This document shows, one piece after another, positions 36,089 through 44,735 of a stretch of 64,000 nt of DNA (its first letter is position 1; every line of letters begins with the position of its first letter). The stretch covers positions 29,392 to 93,391 of the forward strand of contig CAYQMG010000050.1 in NCBI GenBank assembly GCA_964418585.1, read 5' to 3'. The position numbers and the translations under genes were made by a program. The notes beneath the pieces were generated by a model. The model worked only from the letters and a program-made list of their open reading frames with translations, was not told where the DNA came from and made no database searches. The stretch is from JAJRTE01 sp964418585 (GTDB taxonomy: Bacteria; Myxococcota_A; UBA796; JAJRTE01).

Positions 36089-36469
36089 ATGAAGACATCA
36101 GGTCTCGTCACACGCATCCGGGGTTGGGTGTTGTTGGTAGCGGCCGTCGTGCTCGTGGCACCGTTTGCCGCGATGGCGGAAACGAGCCAGGAGGACATGG
36201 CCAAGGCGGAGGCCAAGTCGAGCGCGCAGGCGGTGCCTGAGCAGGGGCAAGCCTCGGAAGCGCAATCCGAAGCCCAGCCGGCGACGCCCAAGATCAACAT
36301 CAACAAGGCGACGGCCAAGGAGTTGGAAGCCCTTCCAGGCATCGGACCTGCGCTCTCGAAGCGTATCGTGGAAGGCCGTCCCTACGAGACCATCGAGGAC
36401 ATCAAGAAGGTGAAGGGTATTGGGGAGAAGACATTCCAGAAAATCAAGGACAGGATCTGCGTCAAGTAG
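36089..36469 (+). CDS. Exported helix-hairpin-helix (ComEA-like) DNA-binding protein
   Basis: A 126-residue protein with a signal peptide (VLLVAAVVLVAPFAAMA) followed by an Ala/Gln/Glu-rich linker and a C-terminal tandem HhH domain: ININKATAKELEALPGIG and IKKVKGIGEKTFQKIKD. This is the ComEA fold that binds DNA non-specifically in the periplasm during uptake. The ATG at 36089 is chosen because the signal peptide starts there, with GGGGA upstream. Its stop is 24 bases from the stop of adk on the other strand. Confidence 0.8.
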   Translation: MKTSGLVTRIRGWVLLVAAVVLVAPFAAMAETSQEDMAKAEAKSSAQAVPEQGQASEAQSEAQPATPKININKATAKELEALPGIGPALSKRIVEGRPYETIEDIKKVKGIGEKTFQKIKDRICVK

Positions 36470-36493
36470 GCGTGGCGTCCATCTCCACCGGAT

Positions 36494-37150
36494 CTAGGCC
36501 TCGAGTCCTTCCAGGATCGCTCGAGTGACTTCCTGGATTGGCTGCGTACCATCCACCTTCACGTACTTCGGCGCATTCGGATCCCCGGACGCTGCCATCT
36601 TCCCGTAGAACTCCGCCAACACCTCCGTCTGCGCATGGTAGGCCGCCAACCGCTTCCGCACCGTCTCTTCCTTGTCATCGTCCCGCTGGATCAACGGCTC
36701 CCCGGTCACGTCGTCCTTGCCCTCCACCTTGGGTGGATTGTACACCACGTGGTAGGTTCGACCTGACGCCAGGTGCACCCGCCGGCCCGACATTCGCTCC
36801 ACAATCACATCGTCCGGGACCACAATCTCGACAATCGCATCAATGACCACACCGGCATCTCGAATCGCCTCCGCCTGCGCCAGGGTTCGAGGAAACCCGT
36901 CGAACAGAAACCCGTTGCGCGCGTCCGGTTCGGCAATCCGCTCCTTGACCAGACCGATGATGATGTCGTCGGAAACCAGGCCGCCGGCATCCATGACCGC
37001 CTTGGCCTTCAGGCCCAGCTCCGTTCCCGCCTTTACCGCTGCACGCAGCATGTCTCCGGTCGAAATCTGGGGAATCCCATACTTCTCACAGATGAACTTC
37101 GCCTGCGTGCCCTTGCCTGCCCCCGGTGGTCCCAGAAGAATCAGATTCAT
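36494..37150 (-). CDS. adk: Adenylate kinase
   Basis: This 218-residue enzyme interconverts ATP plus AMP and two ADP. The P-loop is GPPGAGKGTQ at the N-terminus; GFLFDGFPRT and GRRVHLASGRTYHVVYNPPK (lid, without the four-Cys zinc site) are clear. The length is that of the long-lid family. It has its own promoter region upstream on the minus strand; the adjacent genes are unrelated. Confidence 0.96.
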   Translation of the reverse strand: MNLILLGPPGAGKGTQAKFICEKYGIPQISTGDMLRAAVKAGTELGLKAKAVMDAGGLVSDDIIIGLVKERIAEPDARNGFLFDGFPRTLAQAEAIRDAGVVIDAIVEIVVPDDVIVERMSGRRVHLASGRTYHVVYNPPKVEGKDDVTGEPLIQRDDDKEETVRKRLAAYHAQTEVLAEFYGKMAASGDPNAPKYVKVDGTQPIQEVTRAILEGLEA

Positions 37151-37450
37151 GCCTCACTCCTTTCCTCGTGGTGGTTGTGTCCGTGACGTCCCGCCTCCCT
37201 GATCGAGGCGAAGGCGTGCATAGTATCCGATCGTTCGGACAGACACAACTGTTTCGCCGCCTTTCCACCCACCTCCTTCCTGGACCCCCTCGGGCCGCGC
37301 GGCCGGGCTGCTTTGATGAGGGGTCAACCGCCCTCGAGGAGGCCAGTCCCGAGCCACAAAGAGATCAGCAAGGCTCAACCCGTTTCAGAGTTCAGGCTCT
37401 CAAACCGGAGATGACAGAAGGCTGCGAGGCAGAAGGGAAGTAGAATCCTC

Positions 37451-37479
37451 TTGACAGACCCACCGGGGTCCATCATATT
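37451..37479 (+). promoter_or_regulatory. Sigma-70-type promoter of the rpsP operon
   Basis: TTGACA (37451-37456) is a perfect -35; a 17-base spacer separates it from CATATT (37474-37479), a four-of-six -10 with the optimal spacing. Transcription would begin near 37486, giving a leader of about 120 bases before the rpsP ATG. This is the most convincing promoter in the window. Confidence 0.75.
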
Positions 37480-37481
37480 AG

Positions 37482-37521
37482 GGCGTTTTGAAACGCCACG
37501 ACCCGGGGACGGAGTGTCCCC
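37482..37521 (+). promoter_or_regulatory. Two hairpins in the rpsP leader
   Basis: The first inverted repeat, GGCGTTTTGAAACGCC (37482-37497), gives a six- to seven-base-pair stem spanning the predicted start point. The second, GGGGAC-GGAGT-GTCCCC (37505-37521), gives a perfect six-base-pair stem. They could regulate r-protein synthesis or stabilise the 5' end, but no known r-protein leader class was recognised. Confidence 0.4.
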
Positions 37522-37607
37522 CTTTCAGGTGCACTGAGCCACGGTGGTGCGCCGAGTCGAGGTCGCAGTTTCCAGGAACAGGCCTGTAACTCAAGGATGT
37601 TACAACT

Positions 37608-37868
37608 ATGGTCAAGGTCAGATTGACGAGGATGGGAGCCAAAAAGGCGCCGTTCTACCGAGTGGTCGCCACCGACTCCCGCAACAAGCGCGATGGTCGC
37701 TTCATCGAGGTGCTGGGCTATTACGACCCGGCCAGGGAACCGGAGATCTTCCACATCAAGCACGATCGGCTCGAGTACTGGAAGTCGGTTGGCGCTCAGG
37801 TCTCCGACACTGTCACGTCGCTCATCAGGCGGGCACAGAAGCGAGCGCCGGTGACACCCGAAGGCTGA
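37608..37868 (+). CDS. rpsP: 30S ribosomal protein S16
   Basis: S16 is an assembly protein of the 30S subunit. The 86-residue sequence begins MVKVRLTRMGAKKAPFYRVV, with RDGRFIEVLGYYDP following, all typical. AAGGATG precedes the ATG. It is the first gene of the khpA-rimM-trmD-rplS group, a common arrangement in bacteria; ffh is absent. Confidence 0.97.
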   Translation: MVKVRLTRMGAKKAPFYRVVATDSRNKRDGRFIEVLGYYDPAREPEIFHIKHDRLEYWKSVGAQVSDTVTSLIRRAQKRAPVTPEG

Positions 37869-37890
37869 CCTTCGCTCAAATGAGGCACTT

Positions 37891-38124
37891 GTGGAAGACC
37901 TGGTCGCCTACTTGGCGAAAGCGGTCGTGAGCCACCCGGACGAAGTGCAGGTCAGGGAAACCACGTCCGAGGAGGGGACGGTGGTGGAACTGCGAGTTCA
38001 TCCGTCCGACATGGGGGTGGTCATCGGAAGGAAAGGACGAACTATCAACGCCTTCCGTACCCTTTTGGCTGCGGCCGCTCAGCAGCAGCAACGACAGGAC
38101 GTGCGGCTGGAAGTCGTGGACTGA
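37891..38124 (+). CDS. khpA: KH-domain RNA-binding protein KhpA
   Basis: A 77-residue single KH-domain protein with the diagnostic VIGRKGRTINAFRTLL (GxxG loop). KhpA binds RNA and, in other bacteria, acts with KhpB in cell-envelope and translation control. The GTG start at 37891 has GAGG five or six bases upstream. It lies between rpsP and rimM as usual. Confidence 0.9.
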   Translation: MEDLVAYLAKAVVSHPDEVQVRETTSEEGTVVELRVHPSDMGVVIGRKGRTINAFRTLLAAAAQQQQRQDVRLEVVD

Positions 38125-38127
38125 GCC

Positions 38128-38670
38128 ATGTCCGACCAACGCGCGGTGGAAGTGGGCCGTGTCGCCCGGGCGCATGGGTTGCGCGGTGAGATTCGGGTTC
38201 GCGTGCACAATCCGGAGTCCACCATCCTGGACACCGTGGAGGTCGTGTGGCTCGAGTGTCCCGGCGAACCCAGGAAACGCCGCTCGATCGTCTCGCGTAG
38301 ATACATCGGGCGGCACGTGGCACTCAAACTTGAGGGCGTGTCGGATCGGGACCATGCCGAGTCCCTGGTAGGAGCGCGGATTCTTGTCTCGAGGGACGAG
38401 CTGCCGGAACTTGAGGAGGACGAGTACTATCATGTCGACCTCCTGGGGTCGAGTGTACACGACGCCGAGGGGAAGTCGATCGGACGCATTGCTTCGATCT
38501 ACGCTGCCGGTGCCCACGACGTATTTGTGGTGGAACGCGATGGGGGCGGAGAGCTTCTTGTGCCGGTGGTGACTCGATTCGTTCGAGACATCGACCTGGC
38601 GGCCCGGCGCGTCACCCTGGCGCCGCTGAGCGAGATCGAAGCCTTGATGAGCGATGGCGATGAGGTTTGA
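38128..38670 (+). CDS. rimM: Ribosome maturation factor RimM
   Basis: RimM assists late 30S head assembly with S19. The 180-residue protein has VGRVARAHGLRGEIRVRVHN at its N-terminus and a C-terminal PRC-barrel segment (DEYYHVDLLGSSVHD, IPV-like VPVVTRFV). It starts three bases after khpA and its end overlaps trmD by 17 bases. Confidence 0.94.
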   Translation: MSDQRAVEVGRVARAHGLRGEIRVRVHNPESTILDTVEVVWLECPGEPRKRRSIVSRRYIGRHVALKLEGVSDRDHAESLVGARILVSRDELPELEEDEYYHVDLLGSSVHDAEGKSIGRIASIYAAGAHDVFVVERDGGGELLVPVVTRFVRDIDLAARRVTLAPLSEIEALMSDGDEV

Positions 38671-39457
38671 TGTCATCACGCTGTTCCCGGAAATGGTCCG
38701 AGCGCCGTTTGGGTACAGCTTGATGGGCCGCGCCCTGGATCGTGGCCTGTTCGAACTTCACGTCCACGACCTGCGGGACTTTGCCGAAGGACGCCACCGG
38801 GTATGTGACGACTATCCTTTTGGCGGAGGAGAGGGCATGGTGCTGAAGGTCGAGCCCATCGCCCGGGCCATTGAAGCCGTTGTGGACCGCAACCTCGAAC
38901 GGCGTGTTTGGCTCACTTCTCCCGGCGGTCGCCGCCTGGACCAGTCGCTGGCACGGTCCATGGCTCGACTCGATCAGATCGTTATCGTGTGTGGCCACTA
39001 CGAGGGGGTGGACGAACGAGTGCGGCGCCACCTGGTAGATGGCGAGATATCGATAGGAGACTATGTATTGACCGGCGGCGAACTGGCCGCCTGCGTGATC
39101 GTCGATGCCGTCGCACGCCTGCTCCCCGGTGTGGTCGGGAGCCGCGCGTCGGTGGATGACGACTCGTTTGAAAACGGGTTGCTCGATCATCCCCAGTACA
39201 CGCGCCCACGCGAGTACCGGGGCATGGTGGTTCCAGAAGTCTTGCTGTCCGGCGACCATGCACGGATCGCCCGGTGGCGGCGGCTCGAGGCGCTACGTCG
39301 CACGTGGCGGGACCGGCCCGACCTTCTGGAAAAAGCTCCGCTCTCCGACGCGGACCGCAGGGTCATCGCGCAGCTCGAGACCCGGAATGAACGCTCGAGC
39401 GGCGTTCATGCCGAGGAGAAGTCGGGAATGGAGAGCGACCGGGCCAGCGAATTTTGA
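38654..39457 (+). CDS. trmD: tRNA (guanine37-N1)-methyltransferase
   Basis: TrmD methylates G37 of tRNAs using SAM through a trefoil-knot SPOUT fold. Visible motifs are RFDVITLFPEMV at the N-terminus, DYPFGGGEGMVLKVEP, the knot region VCGHYEGVDERV and SIGDYVLTGGELAA. At 267 residues it is slightly longer than usual because of a C-terminal tail. Start may be 38654 or 38660 (second ATG); both overlap rimM. Confidence 0.95.
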   Translation: MAMRFDVITLFPEMVRAPFGYSLMGRALDRGLFELHVHDLRDFAEGRHRVCDDYPFGGGEGMVLKVEPIARAIEAVVDRNLERRVWLTSPGGRRLDQSLARSMARLDQIVIVCGHYEGVDERVRRHLVDGEISIGDYVLTGGELAACVIVDAVARLLPGVVGSRASVDDDSFENGLLDHPQYTRPREYRGMVVPEVLLSGDHARIARWRRLEALRRTWRDRPDLLEKAPLSDADRRVIAQLETRNERSSGVHAEEKSGMESDRASEF

Positions 39458-39466
39458 GGACTTGCA

Positions 39467-39482
39467 GCGCCGAACTCGGCGC
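39467..39482 (+). promoter_or_regulatory. Hairpin between trmD and rplS
   Basis: GCGCCG-AACT-CGGCGC is a perfect six-base-pair stem with a four-base loop just after the trmD stop, with extra flanking GCA/TGC complementarity. It lacks a T-run, so it is more likely an mRNA-stability or processing element than a terminator. Confidence 0.4.
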
Positions 39483-39531
39483 CGCTGCAACGGGTGTCAC
39501 CTCTCGGAAAATCGGGAGGCAGGAGGACGGA

Positions 39532-39885
39532 ATGAACGCGATCGTACAGCAGATAGAGCGGGAAAGCATCCCCGAGGACCGCGGACTGAACTTCCGCATT
39601 GGCGACACGGTCCGGGTGGCCGTGAAGGTCCGTGAGGGGGAAAAGGTTCGGATCCAGAACTTCGAGGGTGTGGTCATCCGGATCCGGAAGGGTCTCAATC
39701 GTACCACGTTCACAGTCCGGAAGGTTTCCTACGGTGTGGGCGTTGAGCGGATCTTCCCGCTCTACTCTCCGAACATCGAGTCGATCAAGGTCATCAGCAG
39801 GGCTCGAGTCCGCCGGGCGAAGCTTTACTTCCTCCGAAAGCGTTTCGGCCGGGCCGCCAAGCTGAAAGACGTCCGGTTCCGCTAA
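39532..39885 (+). CDS. rplS: 50S ribosomal protein L19
   Basis: L19 lies at the 30S-50S interface. The 117-residue protein has FRIGDTVRVAVKVREGEKVRIQ, GVVIRIRKG and the conserved C-terminal RAKLYFLRKRFGRAAKL. The ATG at 39532 has GGAGGAC upstream; the longer frame from 39454 is not used. Confidence 0.96.
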   Translation: MNAIVQQIERESIPEDRGLNFRIGDTVRVAVKVREGEKVRIQNFEGVVIRIRKGLNRTTFTVRKVSYGVGVERIFPLYSPNIESIKVISRARVRRAKLYFLRKRFGRAAKLKDVRFR

Positions 39886-39892
39886 GGCCACG

Positions 39893-40573
39893 ATGTCCTC
39901 CCAGCCGGCACTCCTGGACCACGATGTGGGGTGGTTGCCGCTCGAGCACAGGCTGCGCCGCCAGGGTTACCAGCGTGTCGCAGGTCTGGATGAGGCGGGG
40001 CGAGGCTGCCTCGCCGGCCCCGTCGTCGCAGCCGCCGTGGTGCTCCCCCCAGACGCGCGCCTCCCGGGAGTGGCCGATTCCAAGCGCCTTTCTCACGCCA
40101 GGCGTGAGGCTGCTTTGCTGGAGATTCAACGGGTCGCACTCGCCGTGGGGGTGGGAAGTGCCAGTGCGGCGGAAATCGACGAGCACAACATCCTGGGCGC
40201 CACCCGGATGGCCATGGCGCGGGCGGTGGCGCAGCTCGAGCCTCCTCCAGACTTCCTCTTGATTGACGGCAACTTCTCCATTCCGCTCCTCTTGCCTCAA
40301 CGGTCCGTGGTCAAGGGGGACGCTCGTTGCCTCTCCATCGCAGCCGCATCGATCGTGGCCAAGGTGACTCGAGACCGCTGGATCATTGACGCGGCTGGTC
40401 GGTTCCCGGCCTACGGATTCGAGCGCCACAAGGGTTACGGCACCCGGGAGCACCTCGAAGCCTTGCGCGTGCACGGCCCATGCCCGATACACCGAAAAAC
40501 ATTCCGAGGTGTCCCGCTCCCCCCGGGAGAAGGTGCAAGGTCCCTCGAGCCGATGCCCAGGCACCAGAAGTAA
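39893..40573 (+). CDS. rnhB: Ribonuclease HII
   Basis: RNase HII removes ribonucleotides misincorporated in DNA and RNA primers. The 226-residue protein has GLDEAGRGCLAGPVVAAAV (catalytic Asp and Glu), DSKRLS, LIDGNF (another catalytic Asp) and SIAAASIVAKVTRD. Eight bases separate it from rplS. The C-terminal 30 residues are an unconserved tail. Confidence 0.95.
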   Translation: MSSQPALLDHDVGWLPLEHRLRRQGYQRVAGLDEAGRGCLAGPVVAAAVVLPPDARLPGVADSKRLSHARREAALLEIQRVALAVGVGSASAAEIDEHNILGATRMAMARAVAQLEPPPDFLLIDGNFSIPLLLPQRSVVKGDARCLSIAAASIVAKVTRDRWIIDAAGRFPAYGFERHKGYGTREHLEALRVHGPCPIHRKTFRGVPLPPGEGARSLEPMPRHQK

Positions 40574-40599
40574 CCCGACCCGGCCCGGAGACTCCGACC

Positions 40600-40980
40600 A
40601 TGGACGACCACCGCGACCATCGAAAAGAGATCGGGGCACTCGGAGAACGGCTGGTCGCAGAAGCCTTGGAAGCTCGAGGGTTTCGAATCCTCGCCCGCAA
40701 CTTCCGGTGCAGGTGGGGCGAAATCGACCTCGTCGCCCGGAACGAGACCGCCCTCTGGTTCGTGGAGGTCAAGACCAGAACCTCCTCGACCCCCCCATGG
40801 CCGGTCTCATGGCGTCAACAGCAGCGCATCACGCGAACCGCTTACCGGTTCCTGGCGAACTACCTCGAGCGGGGCGGAGCCCCGCGGAGCGAGATCCAGT
40901 TCGTGGTCGCCGCCGTCTGCTTCCGCGGGAATACGCCGCACATCGACTGGATCGAGCAGGCGTTCGAAAGTACCTTCTGA
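40600..40980 (+). CDS. yraN: YraN family nuclease-fold protein
   Basis: A 126-residue UPF0102 protein with the endonuclease-like core GERLVAEALEARGFRILARNFRCRWGEIDLVA and FVEVKTRTS, where the acidic residues and Glu-x-Lys form a PD-(D/E)XK-like site. Its true role is uncertain. I chose the ATG at 40600, where homology begins. It follows rnhB, a frequent neighbour. Confidence 0.85.
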   Translation: MDDHRDHRKEIGALGERLVAEALEARGFRILARNFRCRWGEIDLVARNETALWFVEVKTRTSSTPPWPVSWRQQQRITRTAYRFLANYLERGGAPRSEIQFVVAAVCFRGNTPHIDWIEQAFESTF

Positions 40981-41028
40981 CCACAGGCCCCGGGGCGGGC
41001 AGCCGCTTCTCGAGGCCAGGAGCAAGCC

Positions 41029-41919
41029 GTGTCCGACGCGAAAACGACCCCCGGTATCCTCTACGTAGTCGCCACGCCCATCGGCAACCTCGAGGACATG
41101 AGCCCCCGGGCCACCCAGACCTTGACGCACGCCTCTCTGGTCGCTGCCGAGGATACCCGGACGGCCCGGCGCCTCCTCACGCGCTTCGATATCCGCACCC
41201 CGTTGACCAGCTACCACGAACACAACGAAACTCGCAGGGTCCCGCAACTCGTCCGTCGCCTTCTGGCCGGAGACGATGTGGCCATCGTGTCCGACGCGGG
41301 TACTCCCGCCATCTCGGATCCAGGGTTTCGCATCGTGCGCGCCGCCCTTGAGGCAGGGATCCGGGTCGTTCCCATCCCGGGACCCTGCGCCGCCATCGCT
41401 GCGCTCAGCGCCGCAGGACTTCCCACCGACCGGTTTCTCTTCCTCGGCTTCCTGCCTCCGCGCAAGGGACGCCGCCGCACCCTTCTCGAGTCGGTCCGTG
41501 CCGAACCCGGAACCCTGATCATGCACGAAAGCCCGCACCGTATCCTCGAAACCCTCCAGGACATCGACCAGGTATTGCCGGGTCGAGATCTCGTCCTGGC
41601 TCGAGAATTGACCAAGGTGCACGAGGAATTCCTGCGCGGCTCCCCCCGCTGGATCTCGGAACAGCTCTCAACAGATGGTGGCCGTCGGCTCAAGGGAGAA
41701 ATGACCTTGCTCATCGCCGGTGCCGGACACCGCACGCAGCCATCCGCACCTGAATGCCCACCTCCAGATACCGGGATGAAGGCGCTGGCCCGCCACGTCG
41801 CCACCAGCATCAATGCCCCCACCCGGGAAGTCTACCAGGCCTTGCAACGACTCAAAGACACCAGGGGACGCGGACAACACGCCCTGAAACAGGGGAAAGA
41901 CCCAACCTCGAGCGCTTGA
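41029..41919 (+). CDS. rsmI: 16S rRNA (cytidine1402-2'-O)-methyltransferase
   Basis: RsmI methylates the ribose of C1402 at the ribosomal decoding centre. The 296-residue protein contains LYVVATPIGNLEDMSPRA, VAAEDTRTARRLL, YHEHNE, VSDAGTPAISDPG and PIPGPCAA, all diagnostic. The GTG start has AGGAG seven bases upstream. It ends the run of translation-related genes. Confidence 0.95.
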   Translation: MSDAKTTPGILYVVATPIGNLEDMSPRATQTLTHASLVAAEDTRTARRLLTRFDIRTPLTSYHEHNETRRVPQLVRRLLAGDDVAIVSDAGTPAISDPGFRIVRAALEAGIRVVPIPGPCAAIAALSAAGLPTDRFLFLGFLPPRKGRRRTLLESVRAEPGTLIMHESPHRILETLQDIDQVLPGRDLVLARELTKVHEEFLRGSPRWISEQLSTDGGRRLKGEMTLLIAGAGHRTQPSAPECPPPDTGMKALARHVATSINAPTREVYQALQRLKDTRGRGQHALKQGKDPTSSA

Positions 41920-41925
41920 ATCAGC

Positions 41926-43104
41926 TCAAAACGTGCTGGACAAAGACACCCCATACCGGGCCTGGACCGTGTGCCCCTGAAGCACCCGGTAGGGAGACTC
42001 GAGCCGGTGGGGCAAGACGTACATCAGACCGCCCAGAGCATCCACCCTCAGGTACTGGAAAATCTGGTACTGAAGTCTCACGCGGAATCGGTAGGCCAGT
42101 CGGGACTCCTCGTTCACCACCACCCCGGCAGTGGGGGCCACTTCCTCACTCCCGTACAGATAACTCTCCGTGATCACGCTGGGCAGCAACGTCCCGGAAA
42201 TCACCGTGGACTTCGACCAGTAGTGCGTCCCGAAGGCAAAATCCACCACGAACTTCGCGCCACTCCCGGGATCGTGAAACGGGATGAGTTCAACCCCCAC
42301 CAGGGCATCGGTCTCGTCCGGAGGGGTCAACGTGTACGTCCCCGTCTGCCCTGTCGCATCCGTGTAGGTCGTATCGTAGGTCCCGTACCGATAGGTGCGA
42401 ACCACCAGATAGGGATCGGACACGCCTATCCGCTTGCTGAACGAAGTCCCAAACATAAACCCAAACGAACCCGCCCCGGGTCCGCCCTGGTAAAAATTGC
42501 TCCCCGTGTTGATCACCGGGGCCAGCTCCACACGCCAGGTCACCAGGGAGGGGAACGCCGGATTCGCCGGTTTCCTCAACGATTCGAACGACCCCAGATC
42601 TGCCTCGTGGAATGGAGCATACCGGAGTCCCACGATCACATCATCGAGCCCACTCCAGGAGTAGCTCGGGGTGGAAGGAACCTGCGCGTTGGCAACATAC
42701 TGGTTGTCAGTAGGATTCAGATGGATCGTCGACCCCACGTTGCAGTTCGGTCCACTTTGCAGAACATCGTCCCCAGAACCATAGGAGCACGGAAGCATGG
42801 CCGACACCTCCGCGTAGGAACGATACCCCGAGGTCACCATGGGGATTTCCGCGAACAGTTCCAGGCCCGGGGCTGCGCCAAACCTCACGTGGAAACGAGG
42901 CCCCCCCTCCCCTTGCCGGAACTTTCCCACCTGCACGGCATACTCGAACAGCCGACTCCGCTCCGCCATTCCGGAATAGGTCACGCCGATTTCGCCGTGA
43001 AGAAACCCCGGCACGTCCGTATCCCTGGCCGCCCGGGTAGTCTGGGGCACCAGAAGGACGGAGGCCAGCAGGAAGAGTAGGAGCACTTGTTTCGTGTCGA
43101 ACAT
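41926..43104 (-). CDS. Outer-membrane beta-barrel-like protein
   Basis: A 392-residue protein with a signal peptide (VLLLFLLASVLLVPQTTRA) followed by an all-beta, aromatic-rich sequence that ends GVSLSSTF, consistent with an outer-membrane barrel ending in Phe. A Cys pair (PCSYGS, PNCNVG) lies in a probable loop. Substrate or role is unknown. It follows the NtrC-type regulator gene after seven bases and could be cotranscribed with it. Confidence 0.6.
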   Translation of the reverse strand: MFDTKQVLLLFLLASVLLVPQTTRAARDTDVPGFLHGEIGVTYSGMAERSRLFEYAVQVGKFRQGEGGPRFHVRFGAAPGLELFAEIPMVTSGYRSYAEVSAMLPCSYGSGDDVLQSGPNCNVGSTIHLNPTDNQYVANAQVPSTPSYSWSGLDDVIVGLRYAPFHEADLGSFESLRKPANPAFPSLVTWRVELAPVINTGSNFYQGGPGAGSFGFMFGTSFSKRIGVSDPYLVVRTYRYGTYDTTYTDATGQTGTYTLTPPDETDALVGVELIPFHDPGSGAKFVVDFAFGTHYWSKSTVISGTLLPSVITESYLYGSEEVAPTAGVVVNEESRLAYRFRVRLQYQIFQYLRVDALGGLMYVLPHRLESPYRVLQGHTVQARYGVSLSSTF

Positions 43105-43111
43105 GGTTGGT

Positions 43112-44596
43112 CTATCCCCCGGACTTGCGAATCTCGAGTTCCTTCATTTTCACCTGGAGGCCCTTGCGGGACAGACCGAGCCGTTCGGCGGTCCGCGTGA
43201 CGTTCCACCCTGCCTCGTTCAACGTTCTCACAATGAGATCCCGCTCGAGCTTCGACGTTTCCTCACGCACCAACTTCTTGAGCGATATGTTCTGTGGAAG
43301 CGGAGGCGGTGCCACCCGCCCGCCGGACCGGGCAGCACCCGCGTCCCCCCCTGTTCGTGTCTCGTCGCCCGATTCCGTGTCCCGCAACCCTTGCAGGAGT
43401 TCGATCGGCAGGTGCCGCATGCCGAGCATGGCCGATTCCGAGAACAGGATCATCCGCTCCATCACGTTCTCGAGTTCCCGAATGTTGCCCGGCCAGGGGT
43501 AACGCTGCAAGGCTTCCAGAAGCGTGGGGTCCACCCCGGCCACCGTTCGTCCGAGCTTACGATTGTACTTCCGGATGAAGTAGTCCACCAACAAGGGAAT
43601 GTCGTCCGCGCGTTCACGGAGAGGTGGGAGCCAGATGGGGACCACGTTCAATCGGTAAAAGAGGTCCTCCCGGAACCGGCCCTGCTTCACGTCCTCGGAA
43701 AGATTCCGGTTGGTAGACGCGATCAACCGAACATCCACCTGCACGGTGGTGGTTCCCCCGACGCGCACGAACTGCTGCTCCTGCAGGCACCGAAGAAGTT
43801 TCACCTGGAGCGCCGGCTTGAGTTCACCCACTTCATCGAGGAAAAGCGTACCCTCGTGCGCCAGCTCCAATTTGCCCGGCTTGGCCGAAACCGCGCCGGT
43901 GAATGCCCCCCGCTCGTGCCCGAACAACTCGCTTTCCAGGAGTTGATCCGGGATCGCCGCACAGTTGATGTCCACGAAAGCCCGCGTCGACCGGCTCGAC
44001 AGGTCGTGAATCGCCCGGGCGACCAGTTCCTTGCCCGTACCGGACTCTCCGGTGATCAGAACGGTGGAAGGCGAGTCCGCAACCCGCTCGATCGTATCGA
44101 ATACATGCAGCATTTCCGGCGTCGAACCCACGATACCGAATCGCCCCGTGCTCGCGTCGCGATCCACGTAGGTCTCCATCGCCTCTTCGCGCTCGCGGAT
44201 GGCGTTTTCCACCTGGGTCAGGAGTTCATCCATGTCACAGGGCTTGGAAATCAGGTTGTATGCCCCCTGCGACAGGGCCTCTATCGCCTTGTCTGCGGTG
44301 CCGTGCGCGGTCAAGATCAGAACCGGGACTCGAGGCAAGCCTCGAGGGGACCGTTCCACGACAAACTTGAGCACATCGAGCCCGTCTTGTTCTGAATCGG
44401 GCATCTTGAGATCGGTCAGCACCAGGTCCACGTCCTGTTCCTGGAACCTCTGCTTCGCCGATGGGGCGTCATCGGCCTCCACGATCTCATATCCCCGCCG
44501 CCGAAGGTGTGCCGCGATGACCCTTCTGACATTCACCTCGTCTTCCGCGAGCAGGATTCGCCGGGGTCGCGTCGAAGATTGGCTGTGGGACGACAT
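43112..44596 (-). CDS. NtrC-family sigma-54-dependent response regulator
   Basis: A 494-residue activator: an N-terminal receiver domain with phospho-acceptor Asp62 (LVLTDLKMPD), a central AAA+ domain with Walker A GESGTGKE (183-190) and the sigma-54-contacting GAFTGA loop (230-235), and a C-terminal Fis-type helix-turn-helix (NVTRTAERLGLSRKGLQVKM). When phosphorylated it would remodel sigma-54 holoenzyme at target promoters. No cognate histidine kinase is adjacent. Its target is not evident; the outer-membrane gene downstream is one candidate. Confidence 0.93.
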   Translation of the reverse strand: MSSHSQSSTRPRRILLAEDEVNVRRVIAAHLRRRGYEIVEADDAPSAKQRFQEQDVDLVLTDLKMPDSEQDGLDVLKFVVERSPRGLPRVPVLILTAHGTADKAIEALSQGAYNLISKPCDMDELLTQVENAIREREEAMETYVDRDASTGRFGIVGSTPEMLHVFDTIERVADSPSTVLITGESGTGKELVARAIHDLSSRSTRAFVDINCAAIPDQLLESELFGHERGAFTGAVSAKPGKLELAHEGTLFLDEVGELKPALQVKLLRCLQEQQFVRVGGTTTVQVDVRLIASTNRNLSEDVKQGRFREDLFYRLNVVPIWLPPLRERADDIPLLVDYFIRKYNRKLGRTVAGVDPTLLEALQRYPWPGNIRELENVMERMILFSESAMLGMRHLPIELLQGLRDTESGDETRTGGDAGAARSGGRVAPPPLPQNISLKKLVREETSKLERDLIVRTLNEAGWNVTRTAERLGLSRKGLQVKMKELEIRKSGG

Positions 44597-44675
44597 GAGG
44601 CGTGACCTGTGCTCCCTACGAGACCAGCCCCGGTCAACGGGCTTGACGAGGCCGGCGATTCCAAGTAAGACGGAT

Positions 44676-44681
44676 TATACT
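44676..44681 (+). promoter_or_regulatory. Possible -10 element of cvpA
   Basis: TATACT matches five of six -10 positions, in the 139-base divergent gap, 55 bases before the cvpA ATG. No TTGACA-like -35 is at the right distance, so the assignment is tentative. Confidence 0.3.
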
Positions 44682-44735
44682 CAAAACCGCCTCCAGGAGT
44701 AAGGGGTTTTTGGCAAGGACGACCCCAGTGACGAC

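Larger units (their letters stand above)
37151..37607. other. Intergenic region between adk and rpsP
   Basis: This 457-base divergent spacer contains the rpsP promoter and leader hairpins (separate entries) on the plus strand. The upstream region to 37440 holds no recognisable gene. I saw no clear promoter for adk on the minus strand. Confidence 0.5.

Noticed and set aside
39467..39482. Hairpin after trmD as a rho-independent terminator
   Set aside because: No T-run follows, and rplS lies directly downstream in the same operon.
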